A stretch of 64,000 nucleotides of DNA from Siderastrea radians (taxonomy: Eukaryota; Cnidaria; Anthozoa; Scleractinia; Rhizangiidae). The notes beneath the pieces are model-generated. The model was given only the letters and a program-made list of their open reading frames with translations. It ran no database searches and was not told the origin of the DNA. Of this stretch, positions 11,271 through 21,514 are shown in pieces. Within the stretch, counting starts at the first letter, position 1; every line of letters starts with the position of its first letter. A program made the translations under genes and the position numbers. The stretch spans positions 310,001 to 374,000 of the forward strand of contig OZ024894.1 of assembly GCA_964017195.1 (NCBI GenBank). Reading direction: 5' to 3'.

Positions 11271-12930
11271 GAGATAAGTAGCTCTGAAGGGGTTTTTGTA
11301 TTTTTTTTATACATAAAAATAATGAACATTCGATTGACCGCATTCCGCAATAAAAATGCTCTGAATGATGACATCCCTCATATGGAGTTTCTAGAGTTAC
11401 TGGAATACAAAGCATATCTTGAAATATAGGCCTTAGGCAAAAAATAGGTGAAGTTGCATCTAGTTTATTCCTCAAGAGAGAGAATGCGTAGAGACCACCC
11501 CGTCTGTTCTTGTTTCAGCAGAATAAGGGTAATGCAAAGGAGCTATGTCACGAGGATTTGTGTGTCTTGGGGTCAAATTTTATGGTTAAACCAAAACTAA
11601 GAGCAATAATAATAAAAAAAAGTTCCAAAGATAGTTTTGGAACTCCAAGAGGAAGAGGAAGATATATAGTACATCTTCAGTTTATAATGGTTTTCCTAGT
11701 CATGAGGTATAACTTGAAATCAAGCGGCCCAATTTTGTTCATGTTGCAATCCGTTTCCATCCTGACCATCCGTGGCCAAAGGCACTTATTTACTGTTTCA
11801 GTGCACTAGTAGAGTGGCAGTTGTAAACAAAACTTGGCCATTACTTGGGTTCCCAGCAATACAAATATGTCTTCTGGCTTCTAAAATTAATACAAAAACT
11901 TGGTGACATACCCCTTTTAAGAACACCTTGACAGCACTAACCTTGTTTCACGGGCTTATGATTTAAGGGTTTGTCGTTAAGTATAAAGAACATAAAATTC
12001 TGCTCAGAACATAAAATTCTGCTCATGTTTTATTTTAATTTATTCCACTCAGTTTAAGGCTAATAATATCGGTACTAGTATTTGACTTTTTTTCAGACGT
12101 TAATGACCTGCAAAAAATGAAATAAATGCGGCAATTATCAGTCTGCTCGATTTTTCTTCGACGGACCTGTCTTAGGACAGAGCAATAATCATGTTGATGA
12201 CGATAATTAGGACGACGTCGACGACTGTAATGACGATAATGATTACAGTGAATAACTGATTAATTTTTGCTTAAAGAATAACAAAACACGGTGCCATGAA
12301 GTCTTTAAAAACGTTTTGAAGACTTGTTTCAGATGACAACTATCTTATATACTAGGCACTACGGTTTTGTTTTTTTTTTAGTTGTTTTTGTTCACATTCT
12401 ACATCCGTCGTTCTAGTTTCACAGTGAATCCACGAATATCAGGAATCAGACGCAGCGAGCCGTTGCCGCCAAAGAAGTACAAATGCTTAAGAAGAATCAA
12501 ATGAAAATCTAAAACACGTTCAAGCGAATAGTGATTATAGAAATACTGGAAAAAAATGACGTGAAACCATATACCGGTGATGAGCGCATTCTTACGAGCA
12601 AAGTCCTGACAGATTGTGGTACAGCGTTTGCTCGGAAAGGCCATATATTTGCAATGAATTTTTGGGGTCCCTTAATAATAATTATTAAAAACCTTAGCGA
12701 CGGCACAGAAAAACAAATATGAAAATGATAACGAGCACGAGTACATTATTGTTTCACACAATAAACCCCAGGTATCTTGAGTTGAGATTGATTTTTTTGG
12801 GATTATGTTGCGCGTAATTGACGAACTAAAGAGAGACACTTCAGAAAAGCCCGAGGCGCAGCCGAGCGCTTCTCATACTTCTCAAGTATTCTTTGAAACT
12901 CTAACGCTCTTTTTCAAGCATTCAACACAC
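11271..12930. other. 3' flank of gene B, no gene recognised
   Basis: Open frames here are short and domain-free. Around 12000-12190 the sequence matches, in inverted orientation, the 3' flank of gene D (about 50250-50410), including CTGTCTTAGGACAGAGCAATAAT. The duplicated unit therefore extended past the 3' end of the gene. Nothing else is identified. Confidence 0.45.
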
Positions 12931-12941
12931 ACAAACTCTGA

Positions 12942-13075
12942 CTAACTATTGAGCTTTTCGTCTTTTTCGGTTGATCTGCACTGCTTGCAGGTCTTCTGGC
13001 TGCTCGCTTTCTGGCATAGGTAGGTGCCGCAGTGATTCGTCCAATAACGGGATCTGCTCTCTTCGCCCCCGCCTC
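12942..13075 (-). pseudogene. Gene B last exon: degenerate ShK-type cysteine domain
   Basis: After a TTTGTAG acceptor, one frame reads W-T-N-H-C, then Q-K-T-C-K-Q-C, ending at TAG 12944-12942. It aligns without gaps to the gene D domain (W-T-R-Y-C and R-K-T-C-K-L-C). Two conserved cysteines are serine here and one new cysteine appears. The frame is not the one entered from exon 7. ShKT domains are small disulphide-rich folds often fused to astacins. This copy probably does not fold as one. Confidence 0.55.
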
Positions 13076-16000
13076 CTACAAATGAGGGAAAAAGCGATTT
13101 TTGTTATGTTTATGGCCGGTTAGCTATCTTCAGAAACAGAGCTCTCTCTGAAACAGAGCTTTTTCTGTAAGGCTCTTGGAATTGTCTTCCGTAATGCTTA
13201 TTCTTAATACATTTCAAACACAACGCAGTAGAAATGACTAAAACTTGTTTCTCCATCTTTCTACGTGCACTGCTTAAATGGTCAAAATCCATTTAGACTG
13301 GAACATTGCTTTAAAAATCACAAATGATAGATGTGTTGCAAGAATATTATGTCAGCAAAACACACCTGCATTGTGCTCTGTAGAGGAGATTCATCTGACG
13401 TGCGTCTGTTCGACTGATACCGCGCCGCTGACCAATTCTAACCTGGGAAAATATACAGTATTTAACAAAATAAATGAAAACTCGCCTTTGACGTTGGTAG
13501 CACGATTTTAATTGCGATATAGACTTAATTGAAAAAATCGTGACGGTTATTTATGATTTTCGGGACCAAGATTTAGTTTCCGTAATAGTGCGATTCCGTA
13601 ATAGCGGGAATTGTTTTCAGTAATTCTTATTTTCTGGGACTTTAGCTCCTATCAGTAATAACAGGGTGAGCGAGGTGTCAGCAAGGGGAGAGTTGACTGT
13701 ATCGAAAACTTTGGAGCGGCTAGTCCCCTGGCGTGGTCAAAAAATTCATCCAGTGAAAGATCATAGCGGCAAACATGAACTAGTTAAGCCTACTTCCTTC
13801 GCTTCACTACAGATTGCTAGGACCTGAACTAAAGAGGATTTCGCTGAAAGGCACAGCCAAATTCAGTAGGATACTTCACTCTGCATGCAAGTTTTTATTG
13901 GACTCATCAGGTGGCATCGATATGTGATATTTTTTCTAGCGAGAGGAAGCTTCGCAACCCAGGTGAATAATTTGAGTTTTAAGTGTGTTTTGCCAATGAA
14001 CCAGAATTGTATTTATCTCTTAAGATGTACGTAATAGTCAGTCTTTCGTCATTCTGTACGCTGAGCAACAGTTGAACCGCTTTTGTGATGAATTGTTTAC
14101 GAGCGTGTACTTTTATTCTGAGGGCAAGCTGATTGTGTTTCAAATAAATTTAAAAAAAATAAATAATAAATAAAAATACGCGTGAAAATTTATCCTTAAT
14201 TCTATTCAGCCTGCATGACATACGATTACATATACAAACACCCAAACTTTTATATCATGCTTCAAAGTGCATCAAAATAAATGATCCAGATCTCCTGAAA
14301 CTAAGGCAATAACAACGTTCCCCTTTTCGCTTTGGCAGGATTGTAGGTTTTCTGTTCTTGCTGAAGGCTGTTGTCCCATAATGCATCACGCTCCCATAAT
14401 CATATGGAGTCCCCAGAGAGTCAATCGTCCCACGGCCGTACCTCTTGAAGTTGTTCTTGAATCCTGAAAAGATGCCAAGGGGTTATCCATTATCTAAGGT
14501 TGTTGAGTAATATCAAAAGACAGGAAAAGGAGTCGACCAGCACCTCATTGAACATCTCACATGATTGGCCATAAGAACAATAAGATAAGGGCACAAACAA
14601 TGCACCTATCCCTGAAGACAATGAGCAATATTGTTTTAGAATGCCTCTGAAATTATAGGTTCACAAGAGGTACTGGACTACTCAGGAAAAGTGGTGTAAA
14701 GAGTTTTTACAGAAATGTTAAATTTTAATAACAATAACAATAACAGCAAGAGGGAACTAAGCGAATTAACTAGAAAGGATTAATTGGGCTATTTTAGTGG
14801 TAAAATGGAGTCTGCACAGGCAAAAAAGTCAAGATATACTAAAAAGAGGTAAGGGAGAGCTGGTGCTCAAATCTAATGGGAGGTGAAACACAGGAAGAGG
14901 ATCACAACTTGTTTTTTTTTCTCTCAAACCAACAGAAATAAAACTGTTTAGATTAATAGTATTTACGTTTGCTAAACTGCTAAATATCTCGATTACAATT
15001 TATTGAGCAGTAGCGGCTTTTTGCTAGATATTTAACAAAAAGAGAACAGTAATGCAACTGTCCAATGTCATTGATGTCTCTACCTTAATTTTCAGGTTCG
15101 AATAATATAAAGAAGGCTTTAATTAGCATAGAATGATGACGTAATTTTCACATTATGTTTCGACAGCATTTCATTGTGTGAACCTCAAAGGAAACATTTT
15201 TTGACGTACCCATAAACGTTCACTATCATATCTTCAATGCTCTTGCAGTTATGAAAGAGCGGCTGGATCAGAACACACGGTCTGTGAAGACCAAAAAAAG
15301 TGTGGACTGAATAAGGATAAGGTAAAAGATGGAACACTGTTTTCTTTTTACTTTCTTTACTTACTAGGTATGATGTTTTGCCAGAGGATTCTGACGAATC
15401 GATCCCTGTCAGTACGAGACTGTTCGTGGAAGAATCCCAAAGCGTGACCTGAGGACAAAGAAGTGGAATAGCGATCAACATAAAATTTATCCTTACCACT
15501 TCAGTGCATTGCAACATATACAAGTCATAAGAATTAAGAAAATGATAAAAAAGATGCCATCTTGATTCTTAAACAAGTTCTCGCAGATAATTCTGAGCAA
15601 AATGTAAGGAGACCGTTAAGGAGAAATGGTATTGCGAGGCTGTGGATTAAAGGGTTATAAAGTTTGCTGCAAGAGTACAACTAGAAAAAACAAAAGCCGT
15701 GCTAGCCTGTCCAGAAAGTTATCCGGTAGTGTCTTAGAAAAGTCAAATCTAATGCAATAGGACAGCACCCATCTATCAAAAAACAAGTTGGGTCCTTGGG
15801 CCCTGTTAGAGTAAAGGACTTGTGTGACTATACGTTGACTGAAGACCACTTCTCTTACTTTCTTACTTAATGTATGAGCACTGTGACAGTTTCAATGCGT
15901 GCCAAATGCGTAATAACAACTGAAATTTATCAAAGAAAGCCAATTTATTTTAAATTATTCTGAATTCTAAGAATATTAAGCTTACACTCACCAATTTCGT

Positions 16001-19000
16001 GAGCAACAATTCCCCTGGTCCAGCATCCACGGGCGAGAGTGATATCCTGACGTCTGCCAGTTCTACCAACATATGATGAACACCTTCGAGGCAATATTAA
16101 TAGAACAAAAAACATGGCAAAATTAACTTTTGAATTAAATTTTCCCCACACACATCACAAAATGAAGTTAATCAAACCGTTTTGAATGAATTTATCTAGT
16201 TTTACGATTGTTCCAACTGTGTAACTAGTCGGATTGACAAACACCAAAGAGGAAATGAGACAAACGAATTAGGCAAAATAATTTTTTGAGCGATTTTTTT
16301 TGCCCACATCACAGTTGTCTTCAGTTTGCCATCAACAACTCTGATTTAATGTATGTGTCGAGCCAAACAAAGTCTTCGGGAACCAATTACAGTCTTGTTT
16401 CACCATTCACTAGCCGGTGTAATCCGGTATGTAACGTAGAAAGACCGTAAATCGCAATACAGGACAGTAAGCAAAAGTAATGAATTTTTATTCTTATTAC
16501 GATCTGTCTTCATGACAGCGTACCTTTGCTGCTAAATGAGAGAAATTATCAGTGGAGATAACTTATATACACCATGTAAAACTGAGTCACTGTTAATTGA
16601 AAAAAAAGTATATATATATATATATATATTTTTTTAAATTTTGGTTTTTCATCTTTTCGACATAATGACTCCTGCTTACCCTCCGCCAGGTTTAAAGTAG
16701 GCGTAAGCTTTTTCCCTTTTTCTTTTCTTGAAGCGAATGCAAGTTTTCCTTGTCCATTCCTTCATTCCTTCCTTAATGGCCCACATTGCTCTCCTGTCAC
16801 GAGCTGAAAAGAGCGACGTATTGTTTATGTGACCCACGTTTAGTCTTGAAACATATTACAAAAGTAATCACTTTGCCACGGGGATGAACAGGAAGGGGAA
16901 GGGGAAGGGAGAAGAGTGCCGGCTCTGACTCTGAAAGTTAACGACTTTTTGCTAAAATTTATCTGGGACTCCTTGTACGACAATTCATTTGTCATATACG
17001 TTGATGCTGTCTATTGAAGCCATATTTTTGAAAGCAGTTTTTTTTCTGAATATTGAATTTTCCTGTTTTCAGAGAAGATATCGTTTATTTGTTGCGGTAG
17101 CTTTTACATTTTTTGGTTGCCAAAATCTTGTTTTAATGTAATGGTTTTCTGAAGTTTCAAGCGGGAAAAATCAAGAAAATCCAAGATGGCGGATCCAAGA
17201 TGGTCGACGTGTGGAAGTCATGACTTATTTCGCACGTCATGTGATGTTAACAGCTCATTTTGCGAACATCAAAGGAAACATGTCTGGAGATTTTATGTTC
17301 CCTCAAAGTTTTGTTCTGATAGCCTTGATACTCTCGGAGCTGAGGAGGTTTGGAGTACTTTATGTACCTCCCCCTTCCTACCTGCGGTGCATCTTGGCCA
17401 GTAAACTCCCAAAAATGCCAAGCTTATTAGGTTAATGACAAAGTAGGGTTACCTGGCTACAATGAGGTACCTTGCATACGGTGAAATTTGAATTAACCAA
17501 TCAGCATTCAGTAGGCGGGAAAAACTGTGGTGTCCTAACGTCACGCAGATTTTGTGCTCTTCGCTCCGATTTCTGCGTGATCAACGAAGTTTACACTGTG
17601 GAAGTGCGGTTTATTTCAGCATTTTCTTCAAATTTACCGCTTGCCTTACTTCAGTTTATTAAAAGTCACATCTGTTTGCAATTATATGGACTGGATGAGC
17701 AACCAGGATCGATTGAAACCTTTTTTCTGCGGCGAGAGACTTCGCTAATTGGACTTAAATGCAAAGGAGATGGTAAAAGTTTTCCTCTTCTCCTACTGAA
17801 TATTATTTTTTCACAAAAAATTCGCCTCCCTTTCACTCTCCTTTATCACATGGATGTCCGCTAACTAAGCAGCGCTGAGTAGCGTCGGGTACAATCCGTC
17901 TTCTGTTCTTGTAAAGATCTTCGGTCACTTCATACTTGTTTTCATCGTGTACTTCATGTCTGGCTTTAATTCACACCAACTTCGAGATGTGCCTGCAGCT
18001 GTGATTGCCTACTGTCAAAATTGTCATTGCATCTTAACGAGACTGGTCTTATCGGTTAGGGAAAAAATGTCCTGTTCATCAGATCAGAGATACATCATGA
18101 ATGTTTGACAAATTTGATCTACAGTCGTTGGATGGTTGCACTACACAGCTGATTCTTCAAACTGGAAATAGGCAAGTTTGTATAATTAACCACATACCCG
18201 GAGACGAATGAAAAGGCCTCACTGGAATTTGGAGCTTCCTTATGTCATCGTAACAGCAAAAAGCTCGTAGTCAAAAGCCGCAGAAAATTAACTCTTCTTC
18301 TCAAAAGGCAAAACTCACCTAAAATTCAGGCCAACCGAAAACAACATGCGGACTGCTGTGGAAATTAACGACACTTTCGCTTGCTTTATTCCCCACGGAA
18401 AGTAAAAATAATTATTACTTAGCCCGTCTTTCTAAGTGGATAATTCGCTTGACTAACTTAGATTGGAACGGTAATTGCAGGAACAATGTTTATTTAGGCA
18501 AATATTGATATGTCTAATTTTTTCTCGCTTCAATTTCCACGCCAGGTGCTTTAAAACTTGCAATCAATCGACTTTTACAGACAGAGGGCAAAGGCACTCG
18601 TAACGCCATTCAACTTGTAACGATGCTAATGTCACTTCAACTTCTGTTTTCCACATCATGCAATACCGCAAAAATTCCTACTGGAATTAGCTGTTTTGTA
18701 GCTCTCGTAATGGCGTTGTTGTTTCTCTGAATTTGATCCCAGTGGGAAGTAGAGCAGCTCGAGTCAACTCTTCTCGGATATAAGGAATAAATTCTGGTGT
18801 AATATTACGGTTTTAGTCATCGTCTTGTCGCTCTTCATACCCTTTAAACAATGCACACTTTTAATCCAACACAAGCAACACAAAACAAACGCCAGCGGCT
18901 TCGTTCCTCGTACTAGTTTTTACCTTTGTTGCAAGCGCACAAACCCTTAATGCAAAAGTGTATGAGTAGAACAACAGGAAAAAGAAAACTTTTTTCGGCA

Positions 19001-20699
19001 AAGTCAACTCAATCTACTCGTCAGTCGCTATAAACTCTTGCTTTTGCTTACAAACCGCAAAAAAGTGGAGTTTTCAGTTGTAGCATTCTGAACAGTAACC
19101 GGAAACGAGAACCCAGTGCATCTTGCATTTCGCAAAACACCGACAGGACACCACAGTTTTGACTGTCGCTAGTAACGCGGGCGCAGTTGCCGTATGCAAG
19201 GTAAGTTCTGCTAAGACAATCAAAATTATGAAAAGATCTATCGAGCTGCACGCAATGTTTCAACTGGTGAAACCAAACTGGGAATTAGATCTCGAAAACC
19301 TGTTGCCCTTCACTAGAATCTTACATAGAGATTCGCTGCATGAAATCATTTTTGACAAAGCCTTAGTCTATGTCAAGGTCACCTTTAACTCACACGCATA
19401 AATCTATAAAATTTCACGTTCAAGACATACTTAATATATAATAAATTGATCAAAACCTCCCAAAAGGGCTTTTCAAGTATTAAGTACAATGATAAACGTC
19501 AAATGCTAAAAAAGGGTAAAAAGCTAAATGCCAAAAAAAAAGGGTAATAATCTTTGTAAAATTCGTCATATAAAATAGTTCTTAAAGTCTTAAAATTATG
19601 TAGAGTGTCAATGCATTTCAGATTAATTAAAGGATTACTACTAAACCCGCCACGGTAAACGTTTGCCAAATTGATTTATTTGGAAAATTATAGGAATCAT
19701 CTAATTATAAAATTGAAGCTACAAACTTACCTAGCCCGCGGTCAATGGCGTAAATCATCCCACCGCGAGACCACTGTCTGCCTTTAATTGCAGCTCTTCC
19801 AATTGGAGCTACATCCAGTCCCAACTCGGCCGCCATGCGTTGATCAGGTGTTAAGATCATGTCACCTTCAAACAGGTCAGGATTATCCATGTCCCTGTTT
19901 TCTGAAAATTAAATAAAACAATCACTAAATCAAGCTGCCTGTCAGTTGCAAATGACTGACTCATGATCACTGACTGGCGGGCTGTGAAATTAACAGCGAA
20001 AGAAAGAGTGAACCGTAAACAAACAAGCGAATGGACGGATAGAAAGTTTGCGGGTGGACAGATGGGTGATAGTTCATGTTAGTTGGCCAGTGATACACCT
20101 TTCTGCATGGCGGAAGTAACTGTAACCAATCATAGAGGATGGGAATTGGGATTCGTCTTAAACTACAGGTATTTAGCCATTGTGCTTGCAGTTTTCGTTT
20201 AGCACGATTTGTGGTCTGAAGGACGTAAAAAGATTTAGAGGAGTCAGAAGGTTCACTAAGGCCTTGGTTTGTGTAGCATGAAGCGACTAGCAGCATTACT
20301 ACCACCCCCTGGTGGGATGCGAGTCAATTGCGGAGTCCTCCCCTCCCCCAAGCATTTTGTTGAGATTGTCTAATGGTTCAAGAGAAAAGTTTTGAGCGCA
20401 CACCGAAAAATGATTGTGACAAAGACAGCGCGCACTCTATTTTTGATCAACCACGTCACAGAACAGCGACAACTTTCAAAATCTTTTTTCTGATCAACAG
20501 TCTAATAGCCAAATAATAAGTACTTATGACTTGTATCGTAATCGTTCAATGCAAATTCTACAGAATTGACAGAAGCAACAGTTGGAATCTTTTTCTATTC
20601 AACAAATGCCAAGAAAGAACAAGAAGGGAAAAACTTACCGTCAGGATTTTCGGACGCAACAAGCGCCACACACAGTGAAAAAAGGTATAGCCACTTCAT
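12942..20699 (-). CDS. Gene B: secreted astacin-like zinc metalloprotease, probably defective at the 3' end
   Basis: Eight exons on the minus strand: 20699-20639 (signal), 19901-19731 (propeptide), 16803-16680, 16083-15992, 15448-15365, 14463-14321, 13442-13366 and 13075-12942. All catalytic features are present: the F-E-G-D latency motif, [11 protein letters not shown] with E-Q-S-R following, and S-V-M-H-Y. Exon lengths 3-6 equal those of gene D (124, 92, 84 and 143 nt). Two faults are seen. The exon 6 donor reads GA instead of GT, and the last exon carries its cysteine motif in a frame that the exon 7 phase does not deliver; the coding sum is 886 nt, not a multiple of three. Read-through after exon 6 would end within about 20 codons and still keep the protease core. 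It may therefore be a truncated protease or a young pseudogene. Confidence 0.7.
13366..13442 (-). CDS. Gene B exon 7: end of the catalytic domain
   Basis: 77 nt between TTTCCCAG and GTGTGT. It encodes I-G-Q-R-R-G-I-S, then D-A-R-Q-M-N-L-L-Y, then the last domain cysteine. This is the standard astacin C-terminal motif. It has no glycine run, unlike genes D and E. Confidence 0.75.
14321..14463 (-). CDS. Gene B exon 6: Met-turn exon with mutated splice donor
   Basis: 143 nt. It encodes [18 protein letters not shown], with the methionine turn and the tyrosine that acts as an extra zinc ligand in the astacin family, then A-F-S-K-N. The base pair after the exon is GA (14320-14319), where gene D has GT in an otherwise similar context (GGGGTACGTT in D, GGGGAACGTT here). 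Confidence 0.8.
15365..15448 (-). CDS. Gene B exon 5: second half of the zinc site
   Basis: 84 nt. It encodes [16 protein letters not shown], completing HExxHxxGxxH with the astacin-specific E-x-x-R-x-D-R-D continuation, then a tryptophan-containing helix. All three zinc histidines are intact. Confidence 0.85.
15992..16083 (-). CDS. Gene B exon 4: first half of the zinc site
   Basis: 92 nt. It encodes C-S-S-Y-V-G-R-T-G, then L-A-R-G-C and G-I-V-A-H-E-I, contributing the first zinc histidine and the catalytic glutamate of HExxH. It ends in phase 1 at GTGAGT. Confidence 0.85.
16610..16632. repeat. (TA)n microsatellite
   Basis: About ten TA units in gene B intron 3, just downstream of exon 3. 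Confidence 0.8.
16680..16803 (-). CDS. Gene B exon 3: N-terminal catalytic subdomain
   Basis: 124 nt, phase 1 to phase 2, with canonical CAG acceptor and GTAAGC donor. It encodes [13 protein letters not shown] and T-C-I-R-F-K-K-R, the astacin helix and strand that carry the first domain cysteine. The same exon occurs at 44979-45102 and 57031-57154. Confidence 0.85.
17470..19201. mobile_element. TA-target DNA transposon, non-autonomous, 1732 bp
   Basis: Both ends carry the 12-bp inverted repeat CCTTGCATACGG. A second shared block (AAAACTGTGGTGTCCT) lies about 50 bp inside each end. The element is flanked by TA on both sides (17468-17469 and 19202-19203). Copy A at 4171-4185 shows the empty site GAGGTAAGTT with a single TA. 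That fixes the boundaries and proves insertion after the duplication. The longest open frame (17472-17864) has no recognised transposase motif. A TA duplication fits Tc1/mariner-type elements and some other superfamilies. Confidence 0.8.
19731..19901 (-). CDS. Gene B exon 2: propeptide and start of mature protease
   Basis: 171 nt, phase 1 in and phase 1 out, between an AG acceptor and a GTAAGT donor. It contains D-L-F-E-G-D-M-I-L (aspartate switch), [11 protein letters not shown] and I-K-G-R-Q-W, then a strand-like M-I-Y-A-I-D that begins the catalytic fold. It is one codon shorter than the gene D and E exons (174 nt). Confidence 0.85.
20639..20699 (-). CDS. Gene B exon 1: signal peptide
   Basis: Starts at ATG 20699, 61 nt, ends in phase 1 before GTAAG. 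It encodes a hydrophobic [16 protein letters not shown] secretion signal, then E-N-P-D. It is nearly identical to the gene A and gene D signal exons. Confidence 0.85.
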
Positions 20700-20924
20700 G
20701 ATGCTCAGTGCTTCTTCACGATTCAAAGCAAAGTGTGATAAATAAACTGTAAACGCTGCAAATTTATAGAACAAATCGTTAACACACCTGTACAGTTCCG
20801 TGGGCTGTCTTGTTTGAGAAGCTATATTGTTGTGTAGGCGATAAGTATATTGAATTAAAGTGACAAAGTGATGAGAAGGTATTTTGAAACATCTGTGGTA
20901 GATGGAAAGCGACAATCGATGCAC
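20700..20924 (-). promoter_or_regulatory. Promoter block of gene B
   Basis: On the minus strand: CAGGTG (20785-20790), TATAAATT (20761-20768), then ATG at 20699. Order and spacing are the same as at the other loci. In this copy the motif reads CAG|GTGTGTTAACG, which also resembles a splice donor, so an untranslated first exon is an alternative reading. Confidence 0.5.
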
Positions 20925-21514
20925 TCATTTATTTGCATTGTATGGGGTAACTGGGTCTTAGGGGGTGTGTGCGTGTGTGTGGAGGGGGGGGGGGATGGGG
21001 GACTAGTCCTGAACTGACAGGGACGTAAATGGACCTGTTAGGTACGTAACGTCCAGAACAGCACACAGTAGTGGATTCTATTCATAAGATACACTGGTAC
21101 GTTATGAATTAAACACTGAGAAGAGACAGAACAGTAATGAATCCCCTAAACGCGATGAGAGTTAATCACAGGTTACCGCTAGTATCAGGTTAAGTAAATC
21201 TTGATTTCATACATGGAAGACCGTCGGAGTTGTGTTCAAAACTTTAGCCTACACGAATGGATCGGCCGGAAACAATGACGGTGAGTATAAAATACTTTTA
21301 AACTTACTTAAATTTGACATCCGACAAACTAACTTACATCACCCTTTCTGGCCTTATTTTTATACAGGAGTTTATTGAAGCATTCGTTTTCATCCTGCAC
21401 CCTTCTACCTTCCGTCCCCCCGGGCAGACATACAAAAACACACTCACTTTCTTCACTTTTGTTAAAAAATTATGTTTACTTCAACAGGTCTCTGTAAATA
21501 ATGATAACGATATT

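Noticed and set aside
15185..15523. Minus-strand open frame of 112 codons over gene B exon 5
   Set aside because: It reads the exon in the wrong frame; the astacin frame with intact splice sites is the real one.
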